Source: a virus
Reading direction: 5' to 3' (one strand)
IMG/VR virus record: IMGVR_UViG_3300023174_000731
Location: 1-20,996 of that record
DNA: 20,996 nucleotides
Notes under the pieces: model-generated
The model's input: only the letters and a program-made list of their open reading frames with translations
Told to the model about the DNA's origin: nothing
The model's database searches: none
Position numbers and translations under genes: made by a program
Shown here: piece by piece, positions 14,290 through 19,969 of the stretch
How the letters are laid out: every line of letters begins with the position of its first letter
Numbering within the stretch: position 1 is the stretch's first letter

Positions 14290-14994
14290 ATGTTTAATTA
14301 CGGAAACACTTTTGACAAAGATTATATGAAGCCACATCAAATGAATGATCTTCCTGGGAATTTCATTCAAGGTTATTATCTATCTAAAGAAGATGAATTC
14401 ATCATCGAAGCAATAAGACACGCATCAAATGGTGCTGCAAGGCCTCATCCTACTATTGTACCAACTAGTAATTTGACTGATCCAAAACTATTGGACGTAT
14501 ATACTAAGTTGATTACAAAAATCACAAATAATTACTATAAAAAATTTGAACCAGCTTCATGTTTAGGTGCAATTAATTTAGAACAAGTTTTAATTCAAAA
14601 ATTTGAAAAATTAAATGGCCGAGGTATTAGTATAGAAAAAAATAGAGGTTGGAATGTGAGCTCACGCCACCTAGGATATATGACATTTTTAAATGATGTT
14701 ACTGATGAAGGTACTATTAATTGGTATTATCAAGGCCTACAAATTAAACCAGAAAAAGGTTTAACAATTGTGTTTCCTTGTAATTGGACTTATATTCATT
14801 CTATTTCTCCTTCACCAACACAAGAAAGTATGATCATATCTTCATGGTCAAGATTTAATGAAAATTCTTCCCAAAATGGAGATGGTGTTCCCCGTATAAA
14901 GTTGTCAAAGCCTAAAGGCACATATGACTATAATGATCCTGTTAAATATGATTTTGATGATTTACTTGATGGTGTCGAATTTAAAAAGTTTTAA
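14290..14994 (+). CDS. 2OG-Fe(II) oxygenase-like protein, altered metal site
   Basis: 234 residues with AAAGGG at 14273-14278. The C-terminal part resembles the prolyl-4-hydroxylase-type double-stranded beta helix of phages: RHLGYMTFLNDVTDEG, YYQGLQIKPEKGLTIVFPCNWTYIHS and IISSWSRF. The distal His is present (H170). The proximal H-x-D/E, expected where the sequence reads GWNVSSRH (residues 120-127), is not seen: N122 stands where the first His should be. The protein may be inactive, use H127, or have shifted to a binding role. It follows a 50-base gap after the co-chaperonin and precedes a methyltransferase. Confidence 0.6.
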   Translation: MFNYGNTFDKDYMKPHQMNDLPGNFIQGYYLSKEDEFIIEAIRHASNGAARPHPTIVPTSNLTDPKLLDVYTKLITKITNNYYKKFEPASCLGAINLEQVLIQKFEKLNGRGISIEKNRGWNVSSRHLGYMTFLNDVTDEGTINWYYQGLQIKPEKGLTIVFPCNWTYIHSISPSPTQESMIISSWSRFNENSSQNGDGVPRIKLSKPKGTYDYNDPVKYDFDDLLDGVEFKKF

Positions 14995-14996
14995 TA

Positions 14997-15599
14997 ATGA
15001 AAAATCACGAACTTATTCAAGAGATGTTAATGAAAACCGACAAGAGGAGTCCATCATTTGCAATGATGTTAAACCACTTGGATGGAATTGAAAATCCTTT
15101 AATTGTTGAAACTGGTTGTGCCAGAATGGAAGATAATTTTGTTGGTGACGGAATGTCCACCTTGATTTTTAATGAATATGTTAAAGAGTTTGGTGGAGAA
15201 TTTCATTCAGTTGATATAGAACAAGCAAATGTGGACTTTGTAAAACAGAGGTGTAACAATACACATTCCCATTGTTCCGATTCTGTAAAGTTTTTGTATG
15301 AGTTTAATGAACAATTAAGAAATCAAAATCGATATATTGATTTATTGTATTTGGATTCTTTTGATTTAGATATTCGAAATCCACATCCTTCTTCATTACA
15401 TCATATATTTGAACTGACTGCAATTACGGCTTCCTTAAAAAAAGGTACCATGGTCGTGGTTGATGACAATATTTTGTGTACCAGTGAAAAAACAAATGAA
15501 TTAAAAATAGTCGGCAAAGGTGAATATGTCGACCAGTATTTTAAAATGTTAGGTATAGAAAAAATATATGACGGATATCAATGGGTTTGGAAACTATGA
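14997..15599 (+). CDS. Class I SAM-dependent methyltransferase-like protein
   Basis: 200 residues. It has motif I in LIVETGCAR (residues 35-43), a GDGMSTLIF helix, the acidic end of strand 2 (HSVDIEQ, D73), LLYLDSFDLD (D120, D125) and VVVDDN (D156-D157) in the order expected for a Rossmann methyltransferase of the Methyltransf_24 type. The LHHIFELTA segment is typical of phage and aquatic bacterial members. The substrate is unknown; in this family small molecules, glycans or peptides are all possible. It starts 2 bases after the previous stop with no clear ribosome-binding site, so coupling to the oxygenase-like gene is likely. Confidence 0.72.
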   Translation: MKNHELIQEMLMKTDKRSPSFAMMLNHLDGIENPLIVETGCARMEDNFVGDGMSTLIFNEYVKEFGGEFHSVDIEQANVDFVKQRCNNTHSHCSDSVKFLYEFNEQLRNQNRYIDLLYLDSFDLDIRNPHPSSLHHIFELTAITASLKKGTMVVVDDNILCTSEKTNELKIVGKGEYVDQYFKMLGIEKIYDGYQWVWKL

Positions 15600-15757
15600 A
15601 TGATGACTTAAAAAAAGTATTTAAAGAAGCTGCAGCCAATAATGGAATTATTGTTGCACCAATACCAATGAAAAGGGCTTCTATGTCGGTAAATGTTGTT
15701 TCTAATTTACCTAAAATTATTTTAGAAGAATCTCCAAAGGAGAAAAATAATGACTGA
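15596..15757 (+). CDS. Micro-protein, 53 residues
   Basis: Starts in an ATGA overlap with the methyltransferase stop and ends at TGA 15755-15757, overlapping the next gene by 8 bases. It begins MNDDLKKVFKEAAANNGIIV and ends with a charged EESPKEKNND. Both overlaps support it as a real link of the operon. No domain recognised. Confidence 0.5.
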   Translation: MNDDLKKVFKEAAANNGIIVAPIPMKRASMSVNVVSNLPKIILEESPKEKNND

Positions 15758-15920
15758 AAGAAAATTTCAAATTTCAAAAGAACAGTATATTGCTGTGTTG
15801 GAAATTGAAAGAGCTACCTTACTGGAATATTATTATAAACCGGAAGAAGAAGGCACAGGCCATTTCAATACTGCTGCTGGCGTATTAGAAAAACGTATTA
15901 AGGAACTGGAGGAACAATAA
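15750..15920 (+). CDS. Micro-protein with HFNTAAG motif
   Basis: 56 residues; AAGGAG at 15737-15742 is 7 bases before the ATG, a strong site. The protein is a helix rich in Glu (ERATLLEYYYKPEEE), then GTGHFNTAAGVLEKRIKELEEQ, a likely coiled-coil end. A matching HFNTA-G motif occurs in the next gene, suggesting relatedness or a shared partner. Similar short proteins with a T-A-x-G-V-hydrophobic-E pattern occur in T4-like phages, from memory. Function unknown. Confidence 0.6.
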   Translation: MTERKFQISKEQYIAVLEIERATLLEYYYKPEEEGTGHFNTAAGVLEKRIKELEEQ

Positions 15921-16168
15921 TGACCACTTTCACTAGCGAAGATAGAGCCAATGCAACAAAATTGTTAGACGAAGCACCTTATCATCCTGGTTACGAAGGG
16001 GTTGTACCAGATACTCAACTTAAACTAGATTTACCCAGCACCGAAGAACAGAACTCTTTACTCAGAAAACGTATACTTGAACTAGAAAAAGAATTAGAAG
16101 AATATCGTTCTTACAAAACTCGTCATTTCAATACAGCACAAGGCATTATTAATTTTTTAAAAACATGA
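15920..16168 (+). CDS. Small coiled-coil protein with HFNTAQG motif
   Basis: 82 residues, in a TAATG overlap and preceded by GGAGG at 15908-15912. The middle (SLLRKRILELEKELEEYRSY) is a short coiled coil, followed by RHFNTAQGIINFLKT at the C-terminus, which repeats the motif of its neighbour. The N-terminal part, with PYHPGYEGVVPD, is polar and Pro-rich. Function unknown. Confidence 0.6.
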   Translation: MTTFTSEDRANATKLLDEAPYHPGYEGVVPDTQLKLDLPSTEEQNSLLRKRILELEKELEEYRSYKTRHFNTAQGIINFLKT

Positions 16169-16335
16169 TTACATTTTTAGGCATTTTTGGTTTTATTATT
16201 ACCATACTTGTGGCCATACCAGCAACATTGATTGCTCTCGCCACTCTTATAGAACATCCTATTCGTACCATTATTACTTTATGGATGACACTCATTGAAA
16301 CTTACAAAGAACTCTGGAATAATCTAACGAAATAG
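16165..16335 (+). CDS. Micro membrane protein, 56 residues
   Basis: Starts in an ATGA overlap and ends at TAG 16333-16335. Residues 3-28 (starting FLGIFGFIITILVAIPATL) are a strong hydrophobic span, and a second amphipathic stretch, IRTIITLWMTLIETYKE, follows. No ribosome-binding site is evident, so it relies on coupling. Membrane location is clear; function is unknown. Confidence 0.5.
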   Translation: MITFLGIFGFIITILVAIPATLIALATLIEHPIRTIITLWMTLIETYKELWNNLTK

Positions 16336-16360
16336 TTCTGGCGAAACGCAACACTATATC

Positions 16361-16549
16361 ATGGCGAAACCTCTAATAATAATACCTCTCGTTCTTCTCT
16401 GCTTTTCCAGCGCCTCCGGACAACCTAAGAAATTCAAAGAAGTTTCCGAAGAGGTTTACATTTGTCGTCCTCAGAAGCCTCTGAACTATACTTGGATTTG
16501 CATCGACCAAGACAATAAAGAACGCCATTACACCGTTAGAGAAAAATAA
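16361..16549 (+). CDS. Small secreted protein
   Basis: 62 residues. A Sec signal peptide is visible: KP followed by LIIIPLVLLCFSSASG, with cleavage likely before Q21. The mature part (about 42 residues) has two cysteines (YICRP and WICID) that could form one disulfide. No Shine-Dalgarno is evident. The 9-base string TGGCGAAAC occurs at 16339 and again across the start codon at 16362. Function unknown; periplasmic location predicted. Confidence 0.55.
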   Translation: MAKPLIIIPLVLLCFSSASGQPKKFKEVSEEVYICRPQKPLNYTWICIDQDNKERHYTVREK

Positions 16550-16551
16550 TT

Positions 16552-16710
16552 ATGCCTCGTCTATTACACATATTCCAATACTGGACCGATCCGTCACTTT
16601 GGCTGGCACCAAGGTTCTGGTACTATAACGAAGTCACTCCCAAAGGATTCCGATTATTCACTTTTTGTGGCATCTGTTTCGTCTTTGACCGACCAGAGAT
16701 ATCAATATGA
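16552..16710 (+). CDS. Micro-protein, 52 residues, aromatic-rich
   Basis: ATG at 16552, 2 bases after the previous stop, to TGA 16708-16710. Very rich in Trp, Tyr and Phe (FQYWTDPSLWLAPRFWYYN), ending FTFCGICFVFDRPEIS. The last hydrophobic stretch could dip into the membrane. It is adjacent to one secreted and one membrane micro-protein. No family recognised; coding status rests on gene packing. Confidence 0.45.
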   Translation: MPRLLHIFQYWTDPSLWLAPRFWYYNEVTPKGFRLFTFCGICFVFDRPEISI

Positions 16711-16713
16711 ATC

Positions 16714-17202
16714 ATGCCGGAAAAACCAGGTAAAAAATCAAATACTGCCAAAGGTCGACATAGTTTTGATGCCGACATAGGTGGAACTCTGGTACCTTTT
16801 CTTAACAAAAATATATCAGAATATCCCACAGAGGCAGGTGCAGTTAAATTTGAACTGGTACCTGTAACGCAACAAAAAGACTTGATGATTAATCATGCTA
16901 GGATGTATGCCCAGCAGGAATATGATAGAATCATGGAACTGGTCTCTGTATTACAAAAACAGGCTGACGATATTAAACGCAGATTGAATGTCACGGATGC
17001 TGTACATGCCGCAGTGTATCAGTTTTCACCAGTAATGGGTCATGTATATTGGTTAGTATGGGACAAAAGAAAACAACACATACTCTTAACACAGAATGGT
17101 CCAAATGATTGGTCGAGTGGTGCACCAGAAGATTATGAATACCAGACTCAGGTAAAGTATATGGGTGACCACACTTGGATGGAGATAATTAATGGAGAAT
17201 AA
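16714..17202 (+). CDS. DUF2452-family protein
   Basis: 162 residues. From about residue 44 the sequence matches the DUF2452 pattern as I remember it: FELVPVTQQKDLMINHARMYAQQEYDRIMELV (a long helix), a second helix with ADDIKRRLNVTDAVHAA, then strands FSPVMGHVYWLVWDKRKQHILL and a closing YMGDHTWMEI. The N-terminal 40 residues are basic and probably flexible. The family is found in bacteria and some phages with no known function. It starts 4 bases after the previous stop. Confidence 0.7.
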   Translation: MPEKPGKKSNTAKGRHSFDADIGGTLVPFLNKNISEYPTEAGAVKFELVPVTQQKDLMINHARMYAQQEYDRIMELVSVLQKQADDIKRRLNVTDAVHAAVYQFSPVMGHVYWLVWDKRKQHILLTQNGPNDWSSGAPEDYEYQTQVKYMGDHTWMEIINGE

Positions 17203-17386
17203 AATAATGAAAGAACTATTAAAGAAACACAGTATTAATGTTAACCAACAAACCATTCACATCTCTGGAGAACGAATGAGAAGCTTCTGTACCGATATCT
17301 CTGGTAAATGGGTACCAATACAAGATGTAGAGAAACTCGTGAACCGTATCAACGAATTAGAGAAACAAATCTATGGATCCCGTTAG
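17192..17386 (+). CDS. Small protein with C-terminal coiled coil
   Basis: 64 residues from the ATG at 17192 (GGAG at 17181-17184, 7-base spacing); an in-frame ATG at 17207, served by GGAG at 17194-17197, is an alternative. It contains ISGERMRSFCTDISGKWVPI, then a Leu/Ile heptad helix VEKLVNRINELEKQI. No recognised domain. Confidence 0.55.
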   Translation: MENKIMKELLKKHSINVNQQTIHISGERMRSFCTDISGKWVPIQDVEKLVNRINELEKQIYGSR

Positions 17387-17474
17387 ACAATACAGAGAAC
17401 GCTTCTGGACTCTGTGGACCGACCTGAAAAAAATTTTAGGATTCAATGATACTAAAAAAGATAATAACTCCTAG
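17373..17474 (+). CDS. Possible micro-ORF, 33 residues
   Basis: ATG at 17373 within the end of the previous gene to TAG 17472-17474, overlapping the next gene by 29 bases. It reads MDPVRQYRERFWTLWTDLKK, a basic aromatic helix, then a short polar tail. No clear ribosome-binding site. It bridges the 59-base gap between two supported genes, but could be chance. Confidence 0.3.
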   Translation: MDPVRQYRERFWTLWTDLKKILGFNDTKKDNNS

Positions 17475-17658
17475 TGCCAAGTGGAACTTTGAGGCAAACA
17501 CCTGGTCTGTAGGTCATACTGATGAATTTGCTTGGACTGATATGAAAGACTATGAGGTATCACCTAGAATGAAACTTGGAGATGCTCTCAAGTGGATCAT
17601 AGAACATGATATAGAAAAATCAAAATCCTCGCCGGAGCCCCAGAAAATAAAAAATTGA
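17446..17658 (+). CDS. Small protein, unknown; last gene before the non-coding tract
   Basis: 70 residues with AGGA at 17438-17441. It contains KWNFEANTWSVGHTDEFAWTDM and DALKWIIEHDIEKSKS, ending in a Lys/Pro tail. No domain recognised. The 330 bases that follow are non-coding and differ in composition. Confidence 0.55.
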   Translation: MILKKIITPSAKWNFEANTWSVGHTDEFAWTDMKDYEVSPRMKLGDALKWIIEHDIEKSKSSPEPQKIKN

Positions 17659-17927
17659 AAAAAAGAGTTTGACCTGGTGGCGCTTTTTTAGCTAACGCTT
17701 TACTATCCCCCTCCCCCCTTTACAATATAACAGTCAAACCAGAGCTGCTCGCACTGCGGAATCCGAGTCATACCACACACGGCTCCAGAGCTGCTCCTAT
17801 ACCCCTCCGAGCCTTATAACCACAAGGCATTCCTGTGCGTCCGTACCAGTCCGAGAGAATTCTCCATCCCTCCGGTCAAGTATTATCTGCAACCGGATCA
17901 ACCACTTACCGCAACGCAAAATACCAT
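17659..17927. other. GC-richer non-coding tract without ATG
   Basis: No ATG occurs on the + strand from 17659 to 17953. Base composition is visibly richer in C and G than the rest of the window. Contents: a pyrimidine run with C5-T-C6 at 17707-17718, 44-base spaced repeats (see next entry), and small dyads. The dyads are GCCTT/AAGGC (17811-17815 with 17824-17828), the palindrome GAGAATTCTC (17855-17864) and TCCGGT/ACCGGA (17871-17876 with 17892-17897). It ends at a consensus promoter. It could be a structured RNA, a protein-binding array or an origin-like site; I cannot decide from sequence alone. Confidence 0.6.
17739..17870. repeat. Three degenerate repeats with 44-base period
   Basis: TCCGAG occurs at 17762, 17806 and 17850, exactly 44 bases apart each time. 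CCAGAGCTGCTC occurs at 17739-17750 and 17785-17796, just upstream of the first two copies. After the first two TCCGAG the sequences also agree loosely (a CATACCACA/TATAACCACA stretch, then GG). The third copy is more diverged. GAGCTGCTC is itself a dyad. Confidence 0.6.
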
Positions 17928-17955
17928 TTGACAATTACCACCAAGCCTGTATAAT
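17928..17955 (+). promoter_or_regulatory. Consensus sigma-70 promoter
   Basis: TTGACA (17928-17933), 16-base spacer, TATAAT (17950-17955): both boxes perfect. The -10 overlaps an in-frame ATG at 17954, so the mRNA would start near 17962 and the gene must begin at the next ATG, 17990. Confidence 0.82.
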
Positions 17956-17989
17956 GTTTTCATTAACTCGAAAAAAGAAAGGAATTACC

Positions 17990-18265
17990 ATGTTTTCATA
18001 TATTGACACCATCCAGAACCTGCCTGTAGCCCAAAAGCGCTCCCTAGTCAAATCCATTAAGGAAATGATTAAGGAAGATATTGCGGCTAACCGCCAAGCT
18101 AATTTTGAGCGTAAGCAGAATAGCGCTCTCCTCCGTGCAACCAAGAAAGCAGAGCGCATTGCTAAGCTCGAAGCTAAATTGGCGGCGCTTCGCAATCCAG
18201 TAGGCACCAAAGCAATTAAGGCAAGCCGCAAACCTGGTAAAGTTGCGGTTACTAAATTCGCTTAA
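17990..18265 (+). CDS. Small basic protein with Lys/Ala-rich tail
   Basis: 91 residues from the ATG at 17990, chosen because AAAGGAA (17978-17984) precedes it and the earlier ATG at 17954 lies inside the promoter. The N-terminus is YIDTIQNLPVAQKRSLVKSI, which resembles the start of the next gene's product. The middle is a long basic helix (NRQANFERKQNSALLRATKKAERIAKLEAKLAAL). The C-terminus KAIKASRKPGKVAVTKFA is Lys/Ala/Pro-rich in the manner of histone-H1-like or nucleoid proteins. DNA or RNA binding is likely by composition only. Confidence 0.7.
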   Translation: MFSYIDTIQNLPVAQKRSLVKSIKEMIKEDIAANRQANFERKQNSALLRATKKAERIAKLEAKLAALRNPVGTKAIKASRKPGKVAVTKFA

Positions 18266-18279
18266 TATCGCTTAAGTGG

Positions 18280-18318
18280 TATTATCGTGGTACTTTTCAC
18301 AAGGTACCACCAATAATA
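18280..18318. other. Strong intergenic hairpin
   Basis: TATTAT (18280-18285) and GTGGTAC (18287-18293) pair with GTACCAC (18304-18310) and ATAATA (18313-18318), a two-part stem of 7 + 6 bp around a 10-base loop. There is no following T-run. It sits between two genes that may be related at their N-termini, and could be a processing site, weak terminator or operator. Confidence 0.5.
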
Positions 18319-18336
18319 ACATTTTACAGGTATAAT

Positions 18337-18546
18337 ATGATTGATAACATTAAAGCATTACCGTTAGAGGATAAAAAAACACTGCTGGCCATGCTTCAAG
18401 CGGACTTAGGGCTTACAGTAAAGGTGGATATTACAGTAGATAAACCTACATGGTATCAGGTGGAAACCCGCCGCTGTAATGAAATAGCCATAGTGAAGCG
18501 TAGTGGCGGACAGGTGATTTATACCGATTTGCAAAGCTGTGAATAA
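18337..18546 (+). CDS. Small protein related at its N-terminus to the upstream gene
   Basis: 69 residues with AGG at 18328-18330. TATAAT directly abuts the ATG (18331-18336), but no -35 supports a promoter there. The first 24 residues, MIDNIKALPLEDKKTLLAML..., share I-D-x-I-x-x-L-P-x-x-x-K-x-x-L with the upstream product (YIDTIQNLPVAQKRSL). The rest, VKVDITVDKPTWYQVETRRCNEIAIV, reads as beta strands. No named domain. Confidence 0.6.
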   Translation: MIDNIKALPLEDKKTLLAMLQADLGLTVKVDITVDKPTWYQVETRRCNEIAIVKRSGGQVIYTDLQSCE

Positions 18547-18759
18547 TTCTGCTTTTCTCTGAGGTGCTTAGAGGTTGCTCTAGGATATTCAGGAAAAGGT
18601 AGGAAATGTGCGGAGAATCGTGGTAACAAACTAAGAGCCGCAGGTAGCATATATGCGGCGATGGTGGTAGCGAGGTTATAACTAAAAGTTATATAGAGGT
18701 TTCTCGTGTTGTTTCCATACAACATATTGCGGATTTTTGTTGCTTTTCTCTACCATTTC
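18547..18759. other. Structured non-coding stretch, possible ncRNA or leader
   Basis: About 250 bases without a credible gene lie between 18546 and 18798. Dyads: GCCGCA (18637-18642) with TGCGGC (18654-18659); an alternative palindrome GCATATATGC (18647-18656); TATAACT (18677-18683) with AGTTATA (18687-18693), closed below by CGAG (18671-18674) and CTCG (18703-18706); and TGTTG (18707-18711) with CAACA (18720-18724), followed by a T-rich stretch. The + strand is purine-rich (GAGG, AGGAAAAGGTAGGAAA), unlike coding DNA here. It may be a small RNA, with the last hairpin as a terminator. No known RNA class recognised. Confidence 0.45.
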
Positions 18760-18767
18760 TGTATAAT
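18740..18767 (+). promoter_or_regulatory. Promoter with conserved TATAATGGTTG block
   Basis: TTGCTT (18740-18745), 16-base spacer, TATAAT (18762-18767). The stretch 18760-18780 matches 20476-20496 before another gene in 20 of 21 positions, so the -10 and initially transcribed region form a repeated unit. It drives the GP88-like gene. Confidence 0.7.
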
Positions 18768-18797
18768 GGTTGAATTATTTGATTAGGAATTTATATT

Positions 18798-19571
18798 ATG
18801 CGTTTATTATCTACTGGCAATCCTAAGGTTTTGAAAGGATTAGCACAAGGTTATAATACCTACATTTTGCATTTAGCACCTGCTGACCTATCAGGTTATA
18901 ATACCTGCCCTAAGGCCACTACAGGTTGCAAAAATGCTTGTTTGAATACAGCAGGTCGTGGTGGTATGTTTAAGCGTGGTGAATCCACCAACACTATTCA
19001 GCAGGCTCGTATTCGCAAAACGAAGCAATTCTATGAAAATCGTGCAGGTTTTATGGTTGATTTGGTTGCTGATATTGAATTAGGTATTAAACAATCGAAG
19101 CGGTTAGGTTTGGTGCCGGTGTTTAGGTTAAATGGCACCTCTGATTTATCATGGGAAAAATATGAGGTTGTGCGTAATGGTGAAGTTTTCACTAACATAT
19201 TTGCAGCTTTTCCTGAGGTACAATTCTATGATTATACCAAGGTTATTGGCCGTAAGGTATCAGGCATTAAGAATTACCATTTAACCTTTAGCATGGCTGA
19301 CGGTAATTATATGGATTGCAAGCGTGCGGTTGAAGAAGGATTGAATATTGCTGTGGTGTTTGGTATCAAGAAAGGTACCGAAATGCCTAAGAAATATTTT
19401 AATTACAATATGACCGTATTCAATGGTGATGATAGCGATTTGCGTTTTCTTGATCCAAAGAATTCCATTATCGGCCTATATGCCAAAGGTAAGGCCAAGA
19501 AGGATACCAGCGGTTTCGTAAAATATCCGTTTGGTGATTATCAGTTTACTATTAAAATGGAGGCCGTATGA
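18798..19571 (+). CDS. GP88-family phage protein with Cys cluster
   Basis: 257 residues with AGGA at 18785-18788. The N-terminus, LLSTGNPKVLKGLAQGYNTY followed by HLAPADLSGYNTCPKAT, matches the GP88 family first named from a mycobacteriophage. A cluster C37-x6-C44-x3-C48 (CPKATTGCKNAC) followed by AGRGGM looks like a metal or Fe-S site. Later segments VPVFRLNGTSDLSW, VQFYDYTKV, NYHLTFSMADG and LNIAVVFG have the alternating strand pattern of a partial TIM barrel. That would suit a radical-SAM-like enzyme, although the Cys spacing is not the classic C-x3-C-x2-C. Function is not established. Confidence 0.78.
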   Translation: MRLLSTGNPKVLKGLAQGYNTYILHLAPADLSGYNTCPKATTGCKNACLNTAGRGGMFKRGESTNTIQQARIRKTKQFYENRAGFMVDLVADIELGIKQSKRLGLVPVFRLNGTSDLSWEKYEVVRNGEVFTNIFAAFPEVQFYDYTKVIGRKVSGIKNYHLTFSMADGNYMDCKRAVEEGLNIAVVFGIKKGTEMPKKYFNYNMTVFNGDDSDLRFLDPKNSIIGLYAKGKAKKDTSGFVKYPFGDYQFTIKMEAV

Positions 19572-19711
19572 GCGGTATGAAGAATTTTCTGGATGAAGTC
19601 CAGGTATTATTGGAGTGTGGTTACAATGCCGACCAAATTTCCCAAGCATTAGGTTGTTCGTTGGACATGGCAGAGCAGGCAGTAGAGTATTGGACGGACT
19701 TTGCAGAATGA
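19568..19711 (+). CDS. Mini helix-turn-helix protein A, 47 residues
   Basis: ATGA overlap with the previous stop; GGAGG at 19559-19563. The sequence has the stretch FLDEVQVLLECGYNADQISQ, then ALGCSLDMAEQAVEYW: a helix, then an A-x-Q-I-x-x-x-L-G-C-S-x-x-x-A-x-x-x-V pattern typical of a trihelical HTH of the sigma-region-4/resolvase type. It is similar in plan to a second mini-HTH at 19970. Possibly a small regulator or domain-only protein. Confidence 0.55.
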   Translation: MSGMKNFLDEVQVLLECGYNADQISQALGCSLDMAEQAVEYWTDFAE

Positions 19712-19785
19712 CCTATTTTGAAAAGCAAATGCTAATTCGATTTAGTGTTGCTGTGGCATTATTATTAGTAGGAGTTTTATTATGA
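19708..19785 (+). CDS. 25-residue membrane peptide
   Basis: ATGA-type overlaps at both ends (start inside the previous stop, stop TGA inside the next ATG). It reads MTYFEKQMLIRF, then SVAVALLLVGVLL, one short span. The GGAG used by the next gene lies inside it. The overlaps make translation plausible; a 27-residue counterpart occurs at 20849. Confidence 0.45.
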   Translation: MTYFEKQMLIRFSVAVALLLVGVLL

Positions 19786-19967
19786 ATGTGTATATTGTAA
19801 AATCTGGCCAATTGGTCGATTTTAGTGGATGGGAATGGTTGAACCTACGAGCTTTTTCAAATTATGATAAAGCAGTAGCATTTATGAAAATTGTGCAAAA
19901 CCAGATACCAACCAAAAACCTTGGTGAAACCGAGGATGTGGAAATTGAAGAATTAACATTGGAGTAA
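19782..19967 (+). CDS. Small beta-alpha-beta protein (VYIVKSG type)
   Basis: 61 residues with GGAG at 19771-19774. It begins with a strand VYIVKSG, then a loop with Trp residues, RAFSNYDKAVAFMKIVQNQ (helix after a Phe-Ser-x-x-x-x-Ala pattern) and a closing acidic strand DVEIEELTLE. Two further genes (20507 and 20730) share this plan. It resembles short phage/bacterial proteins that start 'KVYIV..G'. Function unknown. Confidence 0.6.
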   Translation: MNVYIVKSGQLVDFSGWEWLNLRAFSNYDKAVAFMKIVQNQIPTKNLGETEDVEIEELTLE

Positions 19968-19969
19968 TT

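Noticed and set aside
17739-17830. tRNA-like gene in the GC-richer tract, either strand
   Set aside because: AGCAGCTC on the minus strand recalls a D-arm, but no T-arm box or matching acceptor stem could be found.
17739-17870. CRISPR array
   Set aside because: Only three degenerate words with no long identical repeats or unique spacers of constant kind.
17954-17989. A longer start (ATG at 17954) for the basic protein
   Set aside because: This ATG is part of a perfect -10 box and lies before the predicted transcription start; the ATG at 17990 has a good ribosome-binding site.
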